This document shows, piece by piece, positions 43,171-52,029 of a stretch of 64,000 nt of DNA. The DNA is from Palsa-504 sp963744575 (GTDB taxonomy: Bacteria > Actinomycetota > Actinomycetes > Streptosporangiales > Streptosporangiaceae). The DNA lies in contig CAVUUF010000014.1 of the NCBI GenBank assembly GCA_963744575.1, positions 496,001 to 560,000 of the forward strand, in the 5' to 3' direction. Position 1 is the first letter of the stretch; the number at the start of each line of letters is the position of its first letter. The translations under genes and the position numbers were made by a program. The notes below the pieces were generated by a model. That model was not told the DNA's origin. It did no database searches and saw only the letters and a program-made list of their open reading frames with translations.

Positions 43171-44960
43171 AGATCCTGCACGTGCTACCCAGCCTGGCGG
43201 CAGGGGGCATGGAGCGGATGGTCATCAGCCTGGTGGCCGATGCCACCGCGCACGGGGACAGCGTCATGGTGGCCTCGGGGCCAGGTGTGTGGGTCGAACG
43301 GGTGGTGCAGGCCGGGGCCGTCCACGTGGCGCTGCCGCCCACCTCACGCCACGCCACAGTGGGCGTGGCCACCGCGGCGGCCCGGCTGGCGCGGTGCATA
43401 AGGCAGCTGGAGCCGCAGGTTGTCCACGCCCACAACGTCCGGGCCACGCTCTTGGCCAGGCTGGCCCTGGTGAGTGCGCGCCACCAGGCCGCGCTGATCA
43501 CGACGCTGCACGGGCTGGCGCCCAGCGACTACGGCGCGGCCAGCCGCGCCCTGCGGGGGGCCGGCCGACGAGTGATCGCCTGCGCACCATCGATCGCCCG
43601 ATCGCTACAGCAGGCCGGCTTTCCCGGTGACCGGCTTGACGTCATCACCAACGGCGCCGCCCTTCAGCCGGCTGGGACCAAGCGCCAGGCCATGTTGCGC
43701 GCCTCGCTTGACCTCGGGGCGGCCCCGGTCGTGGCCGGCATCGGCCGGCTGGTGCCGCAGAAGAACTGGCCGGCATTGATCGAGGCTGCCAGCTACCTGC
43801 CGGGACCGTCGTTTGTCGTTGCCGGTGAAGGCCCGTTGCGCGAGGAACTGGTGAACCTGGCGGCGGCGTCCGGTGGCCGGGTGCGGTTCGTGGGCCTGGT
43901 CGATGACGTGGCCGCCCTGGTCGGCCTGGCCTCCTGCGTGGTCTCCACGTCGTCCTGGGAGGGTCTGCCGCTGGCGCTACTTGAGGCGCTGTCGCTGGGC
44001 GTCCCGGTAGTGGCCACTGCCGTCGATGGCGTCGCCGACGTGGTGCCGTCGGCCGCAGCCATGCTGGTGGCCCCGGAGGACCCGGCAGCGGTGGCCGGAG
44101 CCATCGCGCTCATTCTGAGCGACGACGCTCTGGCATCTGCTCTCCGGCGCGAGGCTTTGGCCGCGGCTCCCCGGTGGGGACCGGAGGCGATGCTCGCCCG
44201 GTACCGGCAGGCCTACCAGGCCGCCGCCGGGCCTGCGGGCTTAGCGGGCCCCGATCCCGGTCAGCACTATGCCGAGCACCTGGGCGCCCGCGGAGGTCAG
44301 GCGATGGACGGCTGCCTCGGCTCGCTTCCGGGTGCCCGGCCGTGCCGGGACCACCAGCATGACCCCGTCCGTGACCTTCGCGACCAGGTCAGCATCCAGG
44401 TCATCGTCAAGAGCAGGGCCGGCCACGATGACGATGTCGGCAAGAGAGGTGAGCCGGGGGAGCTGGTCTCGGTAAAGGCTGGCTTCGTCATACTGGGCAG
44501 GCAACGGCGGCCCGGCGGTGATCACCTGCAAGCCGGCGGCCCCGGGCGCCGGGCGCAGCAGCGTCGCCGGGTCCACCTCATCAACAACGATCGAGGTCAG
44601 CCCCTGCCCGTTAACCAAGCCGAAGACGTCGTGCAGCGTGGGACGACGCACATCCGCATCGACCACGATCACGGCCATCCCCATCTCGGCCACTGTTGCG
44701 GCCAGGTTGGCCGCAACGGTCGTCTTGCCTTCTCCTTGACGGGCGCTCAAGACGGTCGCCGAGTGCATCTGCTCACCCGGCAACGCGTACATGAAGTTGG
44801 TTCGCAGCGACTGCCATCCGTCGTGCGCCGAGATGGCTCCCGAACCGCCGTAGACCAGGTCGGCCTCGTTGTCCTGCCCGGACGCGCGGACTATGCCCAG
44901 CACGGGAGGGCCGTTCATGCCTTCCGCGCGCTGGTCCCCATCCACGGCCTGGCCGGATAG
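43167..44960 (+). CDS. Glycosyltransferase family 4 with an abnormal antisense C-terminal extension
   Basis: 597 residues from the GTG at 43167 (GTGA overlap with the previous gene). Residues 1 to about 357 are a normal GT4: HVLPSLAAGGMERMVISLVA, QVVHAHNVRATLLARLAL, AGIGRLVPQKNWPALIEAA and STSSWEGLPLALLEALSLG with a canonical E-x7-E. The enzyme should end near 44240. No stop occurs, and the frame continues about 720 bases as the antisense of the convergent Wzc-like gene, ending at 44960. A TAG exists one frame over at 44242-44244, so a single-base change may have removed the natural stop. Confidence 0.75.
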   Translation: MKILHVLPSLAAGGMERMVISLVADATAHGDSVMVASGPGVWVERVVQAGAVHVALPPTSRHATVGVATAAARLARCIRQLEPQVVHAHNVRATLLARLALVSARHQAALITTLHGLAPSDYGAASRALRGAGRRVIACAPSIARSLQQAGFPGDRLDVITNGAALQPAGTKRQAMLRASLDLGAAPVVAGIGRLVPQKNWPALIEAASYLPGPSFVVAGEGPLREELVNLAAASGGRVRFVGLVDDVAALVGLASCVVSTSSWEGLPLALLEALSLGVPVVATAVDGVADVVPSAAAMLVAPEDPAAVAGAIALILSDDALASALRREALAAAPRWGPEAMLARYRQAYQAAAGPAGLAGPDPGQHYAEHLGARGGQAMDGCLGSLPGARPCRDHQHDPVRDLRDQVSIQVIVKSRAGHDDDVGKRGEPGELVSVKAGFVILGRQRRPGGDHLQAGGPGRRAQQRRRVHLINNDRGQPLPVNQAEDVVQRGTTHIRIDHDHGHPHLGHCCGQVGRNGRLAFSLTGAQDGRRVHLLTRQRVHEVGSQRLPSVVRRDGSRTAVDQVGLVVLPGRADYAQHGRAVHAFRALVPIHGLAG

Positions 44961-45551
44961 CCGGTCCCAGATCAGGCCCGCGGCCAGGCCAAGGATCACG
45001 GCGAGGAAGATGATGACCGCCAGAAAGAGCCTGGTTTTGGGGCTCGCGGGCTGACCGGGCACCGTGGGGGTGCCGTAGACCTGAGCAATGACGACACCGT
45101 TGCCCCGTACCTGGGCCAGGAACGCGTCAGTCGCCGCCGCGGCCATCTCCTGAGCGCGGACCGGGTCTGGGCTTTGGCCCACGATGTTGATTACGGCAGC
45201 ATTGGACAGAGACGAAGCGAACACGTCGTTCGCGAGCTGACTGCCTGACGTCCGGAACGGCAATATTGCCGCCACCCGATTGAGCAAGACAGGGCTGGAT
45301 ACCAGCTGCACGTACGTGGGGATAAGGCTGGCAATCAGATTGGGATAGTTCGGGAGGACCGCGGCGTTGGTCGGAACCGGGAGCAGTGCCACCGAAGAAA
45401 CCGACTGGTAGATCCGTGGGCGGGTAAGCAGGTACCCTGTCCCGCCGATCAGCACCAGCAGGGCGGCCACCGAGCATACCAGCTTACGGCGCCAGAGAAT
45501 CCTCGCCACGCGCTGCGGCGTGATGGTGTCGTGAGGTTTACCGGGGCTCAC
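44241..45551 (-). CDS. Wzc-like polysaccharide co-polymerase ATPase, copy B
   Basis: 436 residues, paralogue of 26448-27836, with closely similar Wzz regions (for example LIASLIPTYVQLVSSPVLL). Two membrane helices at about 22-42 and 175-195. Walker A is QGEGKTT and Walker A' is intact (VVDADVRRPTLHDVFG), but the Walker B aspartate is replaced by alanine (IVIVAGPAL). This is the reverse of the defect in copy A. No C-terminal tyrosine cluster. It faces the divergent glycoside-hydrolase-like gene and its 3' end meets the extended GT4 frame. Confidence 0.85.
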   Translation of the reverse strand: MSPGKPHDTITPQRVARILWRRKLVCSVAALLVLIGGTGYLLTRPRIYQSVSSVALLPVPTNAAVLPNYPNLIASLIPTYVQLVSSPVLLNRVAAILPFRTSGSQLANDVFASSLSNAAVINIVGQSPDPVRAQEMAAAATDAFLAQVRGNGVVIAQVYGTPTVPGQPASPKTRLFLAVIIFLAVILGLAAGLIWDRLSGQAVDGDQRAEGMNGPPVLGIVRASGQDNEADLVYGGSGAISAHDGWQSLRTNFMYALPGEQMHSATVLSARQGEGKTTVAANLAATVAEMGMAVIVVDADVRRPTLHDVFGLVNGQGLTSIVVDEVDPATLLRPAPGAAGLQVITAGPPLPAQYDEASLYRDQLPRLTSLADIVIVAGPALDDDLDADLVAKVTDGVMLVVPARPGTRKRAEAAVHRLTSAGAQVLGIVLTGIGAR

Positions 45552-45705
45552 CGCGCCTGTGTCTCCCTTATCGTGTTCCGGGATTTAGCTGTCCGTGCGT
45601 CCCCGAATGCCGGGCGGCGCCAGCGGCGCCGCTCATCCAGATGCGCGAGGATCGCCTGCGACTTCGCCGCCAGCATAAGGTTGCCGCAGTGGAACTGCTA
45701 GCCTG

Positions 45706-47019
45706 TTGGTGTTGGTGGCCGTGGCCAGAGGAAGTCCCGGATACACCGTGTGGGAGCTTTTGCGTAGGGTCGCCTCCACGGCGGCCATCCTGCTGGTCGG
45801 ATTGTTTCCGGTGGTGGCTTTGGTCGCCTGGAGTTCAGGCTGGCTTAGCCCCCGGGCGCCTGACGCGCCGGAGCAGGCCGCCGTCAAGACATTCAGCGAG
45901 TGGCTCAATGAGGCAGAGGTCCAGGCGACGACCAAGGCGCAGTGGGCCGCCGTGGCCCGTGATAACGCGATTGTCGTGCTCAACTCCTGGGACTTCCGGC
46001 TGATCCCTGTGCTCAAGCGGGCTAACCCCAAGGTTCAGGTCTGGGTGTACAAGAACTTGTCCGGAGTGCGCTCGGACGACTGCACCGTGCGGGGTGGCGA
46101 CTGTGGCGCCTGCGCGCAGGGAGTCACGGACAGGACCTACCTGTCGTCGGGTATGGGGTACTGCTGGGTGAAGCGCAACCACCCAGGCTGGCTCCTCGAC
46201 GCTGCCGCGACCGGTCGCCCCCTCCAGTTCCAGGGATATCCGCAAACCTGGGAGACTGACTACGGCAACGCTTCCTACCAGCGCCAATGGGTTGAGAACG
46301 TGCTGGCTGACGTCCGTGAGCACGGCTGGGACGGCATCGATGTCGACAACGCGCTGACGACGGCAGCAGCGTACAGCGTGGCCGCGAAATACCCGACCGA
46401 TGCGGCGGTGCAGGCAGCGACGTATTCCGCCCTGCAGACGATCGGTCCTGTCCTGCACGACGCTGGCGTTAAGGCAGTGTTCAACGTTGGCTACGCGACC
46501 GCGTTTCCCGCGCTGTGGCAGCGCTGGCTCGGACCCGTGGACGGTCTTGAACAAGAGTTCTATCTTTCCTTTTCCACCAAGCCGGATGCGGTAGGTGCGG
46601 CGTGGAGTGTCTATGAGGACGAGGTTTCCTCGTGCACGGCTCAGCACAAGAGCTGCTGGTTTCACTCCGGCGAGTACTCAGCCGCGGTCACGTCGCAGAC
46701 CCGGCAGTATGCGCTGGCGTCCTATCTGCTTGCCACCGACGGCCGGCAGTTCCTGGCGGTGGGCAGCGTGACGTTGAAGCCGCCGGAAGCGCATCTCACG
46801 CTGGGCGGCCGCCTGAGCGCCATGTTCCAGGTGGGGGCTTCCTGGCGGCGCTATTTCGCGCAGGGTGTCGCAGTCGTGAACCCCTCCACGGCTACCTTGG
46901 TCGTCCCGCTCGACGGCACCTACCTCGACGCCGGCCACCCGGTTAATACCATCACCCTCGGGCCTGCCAGCGGTGCGGTCCTCCACACCGCCGGGGACGA
47001 CGGGAACAGTACCGGGTAG
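45706..47019 (+). CDS. Membrane-anchored glycoside-hydrolase-like protein (GHL15-type)
   Basis: 437 residues from a TTG at 45706; GTGs at 45721 and 45751 are alternatives. One hydrophobic N-terminal segment (residues about 24-44) suggests an anchor or signal. The rest looks like a TIM-barrel hypothetical glycosyl hydrolase: VARDNAIVVLNSWDF, PKVQVWVYKNLSG, VLADVREHGWDGIDVDNALT (acidic residues at a strand end) and AGVKAVFNVGY. Four or more cysteines (CTVRGGDCGACAQG) fit an exported protein. It closes the polysaccharide locus and may trim or release the polymer. Confidence 0.65.
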   Translation: MVLVAVARGSPGYTVWELLRRVASTAAILLVGLFPVVALVAWSSGWLSPRAPDAPEQAAVKTFSEWLNEAEVQATTKAQWAAVARDNAIVVLNSWDFRLIPVLKRANPKVQVWVYKNLSGVRSDDCTVRGGDCGACAQGVTDRTYLSSGMGYCWVKRNHPGWLLDAAATGRPLQFQGYPQTWETDYGNASYQRQWVENVLADVREHGWDGIDVDNALTTAAAYSVAAKYPTDAAVQAATYSALQTIGPVLHDAGVKAVFNVGYATAFPALWQRWLGPVDGLEQEFYLSFSTKPDAVGAAWSVYEDEVSSCTAQHKSCWFHSGEYSAAVTSQTRQYALASYLLATDGRQFLAVGSVTLKPPEAHLTLGGRLSAMFQVGASWRRYFAQGVAVVNPSTATLVVPLDGTYLDAGHPVNTITLGPASGAVLHTAGDDGNSTG

Positions 47020-47084
47020 ACCGTGCCATCGCGGGACCATCACCTGCGGGACCGCATGGTGAAAGGCCGACTGCAGGGATGTGC

Positions 47085-47160
47085 GAGGTGAAAGTTATAG
47101 ATGTTCCTGAAGTTAACATTTACCTTGATGATGTAGTTTTAACGGAATGTTAGCCTCTCG
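47085..47160. other. AT-rich island with inverted repeat
   Basis: A short low-GC stretch after the end of the polysaccharide locus. TAACATT at 47114-47120 and AATGTTA at 47146-47152 face each other. There is no coding potential. It may be a promoter or the scar of an inserted element. Confidence 0.3.
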
Positions 47161-47204
47161 TGTTTCGCACTTTTACGGCCGTTTCTCGGTGCGGGCTGAG
47201 GCCG

Positions 47205-47554
47205 TCAGCGATCAGATTCAGGACCGCCGTAGAGGATGAAGGTGTCGTCGAACCCCTGGCCTGGGGTGCCGGTCGTGGGCCCGAAGGAGGCGAGCAGCTT
47301 GGACTCGGTATACTGGCCGGTGCTGGCTAGGTAGATCCCGATGGCTCAGCGGTCGGCTGATCCCTGGTCGCGCAGGCGCAGGATCGGCGTGGGTTCGCGG
47401 TGGCCGGGCAGGACGGCCGAGACGTAGCAGAACTGCCCGCGGTGACGCACGATGGGCTCGTCGAGGCGGGCCAGCCGCGGGTGACGTGGGCGATGATCCG
47501 CTGGGTGACGGCGGACCGGGTCGGCGGGTCGGGTGTGCCGGGCACGCTGTTCAT
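47205..47554 (-). pseudogene. Broken conserved actinobacterial hypothetical gene
   Basis: The minus strand starts MNSVPGTPDPPTRSAVTQRI, then shifts frame to LDEPIVRHRGQFCYVSAVLP and GHREPTPILRLRDQGSADR. An in-frame TGA follows where tryptophan is expected, and AIGIYLASTGQYTESKLLAS and DDTFILYGGPESDR complete it. So one frameshift and one nonsense change separate pieces of what looks like a roughly 115-residue protein. Function unknown. The sequence 47555-47843 holds no gene I can support. Confidence 0.5.
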
Positions 47555-47843
47555 GATGGCTGTGGCCGGGCGGGCAGCCGCTAGGCGGAGGCGTGGCTGG
47601 TGCTGCCGGGCCTGCGCCGGCGCGTGAGGCGGGCGCGAGTGCCGGGAAACCGCCCGTGAGCCGGGATCGTGGGCGATGCTCCCGGTGTGACCTTACCGCT
47701 TCCCGCTTCGCTGCCGAGCTTGCCCCTCGGCCCGATGGGAACGACCGGCCAGCCCGGCTGATCAAGCCATGTCACATTTCCCGGCGGCCCGGCGTCATGC
47801 GGATGAGGCCCGTAACTCAGCCGATGTAACAGGAGGATGCCCG

Positions 47844-48503
47844 ATGGCACGCATCGAGGGCGTATCAAAGTCCCAGGCCGGCCTGGTCGTCAAGCTCGTG
47901 TACCGGTTCGGCCCCAGGATGATGAAGAAGCTGACCGGCCGCGACCCGCGGACCGGCAACGGGATCGAGCCGATCCAGATCTGGGCGCACCAGCCCAGGA
48001 TGATGATGGGCATGGGCCGGTTCAACCAGGCGGTCCGCAAGGGCAAGGCCGTGGACGAGCGGATCAAGAACCTGGTCGAGCTGAAGGGGGCGCAGATGAT
48101 CGGATGTGAGTACTGCGTCGACCTCGGCTCGCAGATATGCCGCAACTCCGGATTCTCCGACTCCGAACTCCTCGCCCTGCCGCGCTACCAGTCCAGCGAC
48201 CTGTTCACCGATCGCGAGAAGGCGGCGCTGGACTACGCGGTCGCGGTGATGCACACACCGGTCGAGGTCACCGACGAGCTGTTCTCGCGGGTGCGGTCGT
48301 ATTTCGACGACCGCCAGCTGGTGGAGATCACCGCCCTGCTGACGCTGGTCAACCTCGACCGCTTCAACGCCGCGTTCGGGATCGGCTCGGCGGGCTTCAG
48401 CGACGGAATGGTGTGCGTCCCGCCAGACCGCCCGGATCCTGTACCGTCACATGCCCGCATCACCGGGCCCGGCGCCCAGCCCGGGACGACGATCGCGTCT
48501 TGA
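47844..48503 (+). CDS. Carboxymuconolactone decarboxylase / AhpD-like protein
   Basis: 219 residues; the ATG at 47844 follows AGGAGG at 47831-47836. The family signature is VDERIKNLVELKGAQMIG followed by the redox pair in CEYC. The histidine normally three residues after the second cysteine is not in place. Members are peroxidase-like or decarboxylating enzymes acting on small electrophiles. The C-terminal 25 residues are proline-rich and may be spurious. Confidence 0.8.
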   Translation: MARIEGVSKSQAGLVVKLVYRFGPRMMKKLTGRDPRTGNGIEPIQIWAHQPRMMMGMGRFNQAVRKGKAVDERIKNLVELKGAQMIGCEYCVDLGSQICRNSGFSDSELLALPRYQSSDLFTDREKAALDYAVAVMHTPVEVTDELFSRVRSYFDDRQLVEITALLTLVNLDRFNAAFGIGSAGFSDGMVCVPPDRPDPVPSHARITGPGAQPGTTIAS

Positions 48504-48528
48504 CCACGCCGGCGCCCGCCGGAAACAG

Positions 48529-48553
48529 CATCGATGTGGCAGCGATGTCGCCC
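48529..48553. repeat. Single copy of a 25-bp motif repeated inverted at 49729-49753
   Basis: CATCGATGTGGCAGCGATG plus six bases; exact reverse complement of 49729-49753. It lies after the AhpD-like gene. The rest of 48504-48988 contains only the possible operator described next and no gene. Confidence 0.6.
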
Positions 48554-48862
48554 TGGCAGCCGCATCTACCACCGAGCGGAGGTTTCCGCGCCGGCTGCGG
48601 TGCCTGACACTGACAGGGGCAGTTCAGGCGTCTCAGTCAGGCCGGTGCCGGCGGACCCGGCGTTGGGGCAGTGGTTCCGCTAGCCCTACGACCCGGCTCG
48701 GCCGGACGGTTCACCCAGATTGAAAATTCCTGAGCGGTTCGCAGCCGCGCCGTGCTGATCTTCTTTGTCGGCGGTCGTGCCAGGTCATGTGCTCCTCGGC
48801 TCAGGCCGGGCCGGACTCACCGCGGTCACTGACCCCGCGGCCAGCCGGTCGCCGACCAGAAA

Positions 48863-48874
48863 TGAAGCGTTTCA
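48863..48874. promoter_or_regulatory. Possible LacI-family operator upstream of sugar transporter gene
   Basis: TGAAGCGTTTCA, a near-perfect palindrome centred on CG (10 of 12 bases symmetrical), the shape of LacI/GalR-type operators. It is about 115 bp ahead of the MFS transporter start. No LacI-type gene is in the window. Confidence 0.35.
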
Positions 48875-48988
48875 AACTCGTGAACACGGGGAGCGGTGTG
48901 ATTTCGGCAACGTCGGCGCCGAGCAGCCGAGCAGCCGCCGACTGACTCAAAACGAAAGGGCTCCGCGCAGAGCAGAGGAACTCCCGTC

Positions 48989-49834
48989 ATGTACCATACC
49001 GCGCAACGATCACAGACAACCGGCCTGAATAACCGGGCCCACTGGAAGAACACGATCCTGGCCGGCCTGGCCAACTACATCGACGCCGGGTCGATAGTCG
49101 CAGGGGCCGCCGGCCTGACATTGTGGACGACCATGTTCCACCTCAGCTCGTCCTACGTCGGGCTGATCGGAGCGATCAGCTCCAACGCCATCTCGGCTGG
49201 CATCGGCGCGCTGATCGGCGGCAGGCTCTGCGACAAGCTGGGCCGGAAGAAGATCTACCAGTGGGACATGCTGTTCTACGCATTCGGGCTGCTCTTCATC
49301 ATCTTCGCGTCGTCGTCGTGGATGCTCCTGGTCGGCTACGTGATCGCCGGCCTGGCCGTCGGCGCCGACGTCCCGGCGTCCTGGACGCTGATCGCCGAGC
49401 TGGCACCCGACGGCGCACGCGGCAAGCACAGCGGCGTCGCCCAGGTCCTGTGGTACTGCGGCCCGGTGGTCGTCCTGCTGCTCAGCCTGGCCATGTCGCC
49501 GCTGGGCGTGCTCGGCATCCGGATCGTGTTCGCCCACCTGTTCGTGCTCGCGATCTGCCTGTGGTTCGCCCGCCGCAGCATGAAGGAATCCGAGATCTGG
49601 ACCACAGCCGAGCGCGCGGTTCGCGAGCGAGCCGCGCGGACGCGGGATGGCGTTTCGTGGCTGTCTCGGGGCGGCGCCGCGCTACGGGACCCGGGTCATA
49701 CAGCATCGATGTGGCCGCGATGCTGCCGGGGCGACATCGCTGCCACATCGATGTCGTTGGCCGGGCGGGTAGGGCGGGCTGGCGGCTGCGCGCGTAACAC
49801 GTGCGCGGCCGCACTGACATGCCACCCAGCGTAA
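48989..49834 (+). pseudogene. MFS sugar transporter, truncated after the first half
   Basis: The ATG at 48989 has AGAGGA upstream. Residues 20-210 are the N-terminal six-helix half of a sugar-porter-type MFS protein: GRLCDKLGRKKIYQWDMLFY is the signature loop between helices 2 and 3, and WTLIAELAPDGARGKHSG the loop after helix 4. After RSMKESEIW (residue about 200) homology ends. The frame then runs through a palindromic element and finishes in arginine/alanine-rich nonsense. The second half with helices 7-12 is missing, so transport is unlikely. Confidence 0.7.
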
Positions 49835-51763
49835 CGGACCAGACGGGTTCTGGGAGTCGCGGAACGTAGCGTAGGCGACGCGGCGGTGCCCGTCGAAGGT
49901 GATCAGCCCCATGGCGGAGATGCCGTTGAGGTTGTGGTTGTAGGTCATGCGCTGTTTGTAGTCCTTGAGCAGCCAGTAGGTGTATCCGGCCAGGTAGCCT
50001 GCCCGCGCGGTGACCTGGCGCCAGTGCTGGCGCAGCTTATCCGCCTGCCATTCCTCGGTGCCGGTCTCGGCCGGGCTGCCGTGCCGTCCGAGGTGGGCGT
50101 AGGTCCCGTTCTCGGTGATGAGTATGGGGGAGCCCGGGTACTGGCGGTGGACGGCATCGAGGGTGCGGCCCAGGTCGGCGTCGCTGCCATAGAAGTAGCC
50201 GAAGTACTCGTTGAAGCCGATCACGTCGGCCAGGTCGAAGGCGGGGTCCCAGCTGGTCGACGAGGCCCAGGTAACCGGTCGGCGTTGGGAATCGATGCTG
50301 GCCGCGGCGCGCAGCTGCGAGATCCATGTGCGGTAGGCGGCGCGGTCGGTGGTCTCCGACTCGTTGTGCAGCGACCACATGATGACGCTGGGGTGGTTGA
50401 CCTGGTTCCACACCATCGCGGCGACAAGCGCGGCGGACAGGCCGTAGCGGCCCTGGATGCGCTGCTGGCGGGATTCCACCCAGAAGTTGTCAGTCTCGTC
50501 GCAGACCAGCATGCCGCGTTCGTCGGCGGCGCGGTAGAAGTCCGGGTGGCGGGTGTACCCGCAGTTGCGCAGGAAGTTCGCGCCCAGGTCAGCGGCAGTA
50601 TCCAGGATCTGGTCGTAGTCCCGGCGGCGCATCGCGCGTCCCCGTTCGGGGGTTTCTTCGTGCCAGTTCAGGCCCTTGAGGAACACCGGTTCGCCGTTCA
50701 GGCGCAGCCGCGCGCCGGTCACCTCCACGGCGCGCATGCCGTAGCGCACGACCAGATTGTCGGCGGCACGGTCGGTCTCGTCCGCGCCGCTTGCCGCGGT
50801 GCCGTCGGCCTGAAGGCGTGCTGTCAGCCGGTACAGCCGGGGGCCGGCTGGCGACCATGGCCGGGCGCCGGGGATCGGCAGGCCGGCGCTGACCACGCCG
50901 ACCTCACCGGGTCCCAGGGCCAGGTCCCGGCTGACCGGTGCGCCGCCGGTGTCCGCGCCCGGATCAAGGATCAGGCGGCGGCTGGCCGGCCTGGAGCCAT
51001 GGTTGAACACCACGGCTGCCGCTGCCAGCCGCCCGTGGCGGGCACTGGTAATCAGCTTGCTCACCGTGACCTGCGCGGTGGCCTCGAGAAATACCCCGCG
51101 GGTGATACCGGCGTAGGGCCAGTAGTCAACCGGCTTGTGCGGCAGCTCGGTACGGCAGCTGATCGCGGCGGCCTCCGTCGCCCCCGGGTGATACCACGGC
51201 CTGCGGTACACCCGCACCGCCAGCAGGTTCCTGGCGCCGGGCCGCAGAGCATCACTGGCGTCCATCGCGAACGGGGTATGCCCGCCCTCATGCTCGCCCG
51301 CGAGCGTGCCATTGAGGTAGACCGACGCGGCGTAGTTCACCCCCAGGAAACAGATCTTGACGAACCGGCCGGACCAGGTGCCAGGCATGTCAAACCCGAC
51401 GCGATACCAGGCATAGCCGTCACGAAACGCCGTGCCGGTGCCGTAGCCACTGCCGTCGTAGCTGCCGAACCCGGCCGTGTCGTACAGATCCCACGGCAGC
51501 GGAACCTCCACGACCTGCCAGCGGCCGTCGTCGAAACCCGGCAGCATCCAGCCGTCACCCGGGCCGGCGTCACCCGGGTCGAACGCGAACCGCCAGTGCC
51601 CGTCAAGGTCGAGATAGTCCCGCTCGCCCGGGACGTCGGCCCGGACGTCGAACGACGGAACCGGCTGCCCGTACTGGAACAGCACGGGAAAACCATCCAC
51701 CGTGCGTACCGTCGTGTCCGCCGGCTCGGTCGTCCGCGCCGACGCCGGCCGCCACTGCGTCAT
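49682..51763 (-). CDS. Glycoside hydrolase family 2 (beta-galactosidase/beta-glucuronidase type)
   Basis: 693 residues. Sugar-binding jelly roll at residues 20-190 (DLDGHWRFAFDPGD, VNYAASVYLNGTLAGEHEGG), immunoglobulin-like domain at about 195-320, then a TIM barrel. The acid/base glutamate is in MWSLHNESETT and the nucleophile in SPILITENGTYAHLG. The natural end is around VAYATFRDSQNP; the last 50 residues are encoded by the palindromic element and look spurious. No signal peptide, so probably cytosolic. It converges on the broken sugar transporter, and together they suggest a decayed glycoside-use unit. Confidence 0.85.
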   Translation of the reverse strand: MTQWRPASARTTEPADTTVRTVDGFPVLFQYGQPVPSFDVRADVPGERDYLDLDGHWRFAFDPGDAGPGDGWMLPGFDDGRWQVVEVPLPWDLYDTAGFGSYDGSGYGTGTAFRDGYAWYRVGFDMPGTWSGRFVKICFLGVNYAASVYLNGTLAGEHEGGHTPFAMDASDALRPGARNLLAVRVYRRPWYHPGATEAAAISCRTELPHKPVDYWPYAGITRGVFLEATAQVTVSKLITSARHGRLAAAAVVFNHGSRPASRRLILDPGADTGGAPVSRDLALGPGEVGVVSAGLPIPGARPWSPAGPRLYRLTARLQADGTAASGADETDRAADNLVVRYGMRAVEVTGARLRLNGEPVFLKGLNWHEETPERGRAMRRRDYDQILDTAADLGANFLRNCGYTRHPDFYRAADERGMLVCDETDNFWVESRQQRIQGRYGLSAALVAAMVWNQVNHPSVIMWSLHNESETTDRAAYRTWISQLRAAASIDSQRRPVTWASSTSWDPAFDLADVIGFNEYFGYFYGSDADLGRTLDAVHRQYPGSPILITENGTYAHLGRHGSPAETGTEEWQADKLRQHWRQVTARAGYLAGYTYWLLKDYKQRMTYNHNLNGISAMGLITFDGHRRVAYATFRDSQNPSGPLRWVACQCGRARVTRAAASPPYPPGQRHRCGSDVAPAASRPHRCCMTRVP
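49704..49753. repeat. Palindromic element at the junction of truncated MFS gene and GH2 gene
   Basis: Arms 49704-49722 and 49735-49753 (CATCGATGTGGCCGCGATG and CATCGCTGCCACATCGATG) pair with one mismatch around a 12-base loop. A third copy of the arm is at 48529-48553. It could be a bidirectional terminator for the convergent genes or the end of a small mobile element. Confidence 0.6.
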
Positions 51764-52029
51764 ATACCGCTGCTTACCCCGATCGCGCTGGTCTAAGGCG
51801 GTCCGGTGATCCGAGGGCTATGGCCGCAGGAGCGGGACGGTGGCCGAGGCTCGCCCGGAGGACCCGGTGAGAATGATCTCAACCGAGGTGGCCGCCGGAT
51901 GCCATGCCGGGATCAGCATGATGTCCAGAACGGCGCCGTTACGACGCTGGTCGCTCTGCGCCCTGGACGCCGGTGCCTGCCGGACGGCGCCGACGTCCGG
52001 GTGGTGGGTGCCCTGGCGTCATGTGATCC

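Noticed and set aside
23595..47019. Secondary-metabolite gene cluster
   Set aside because: No polyketide synthase, NRPS or terpene genes; the gene set is that of polysaccharide assembly and export.
49886..51796. 636-codon plus-strand frame opposite the GH2 gene
   Set aside because: Antisense of a GH2 enzyme with intact catalytic motifs; no domain or ribosome-binding site.
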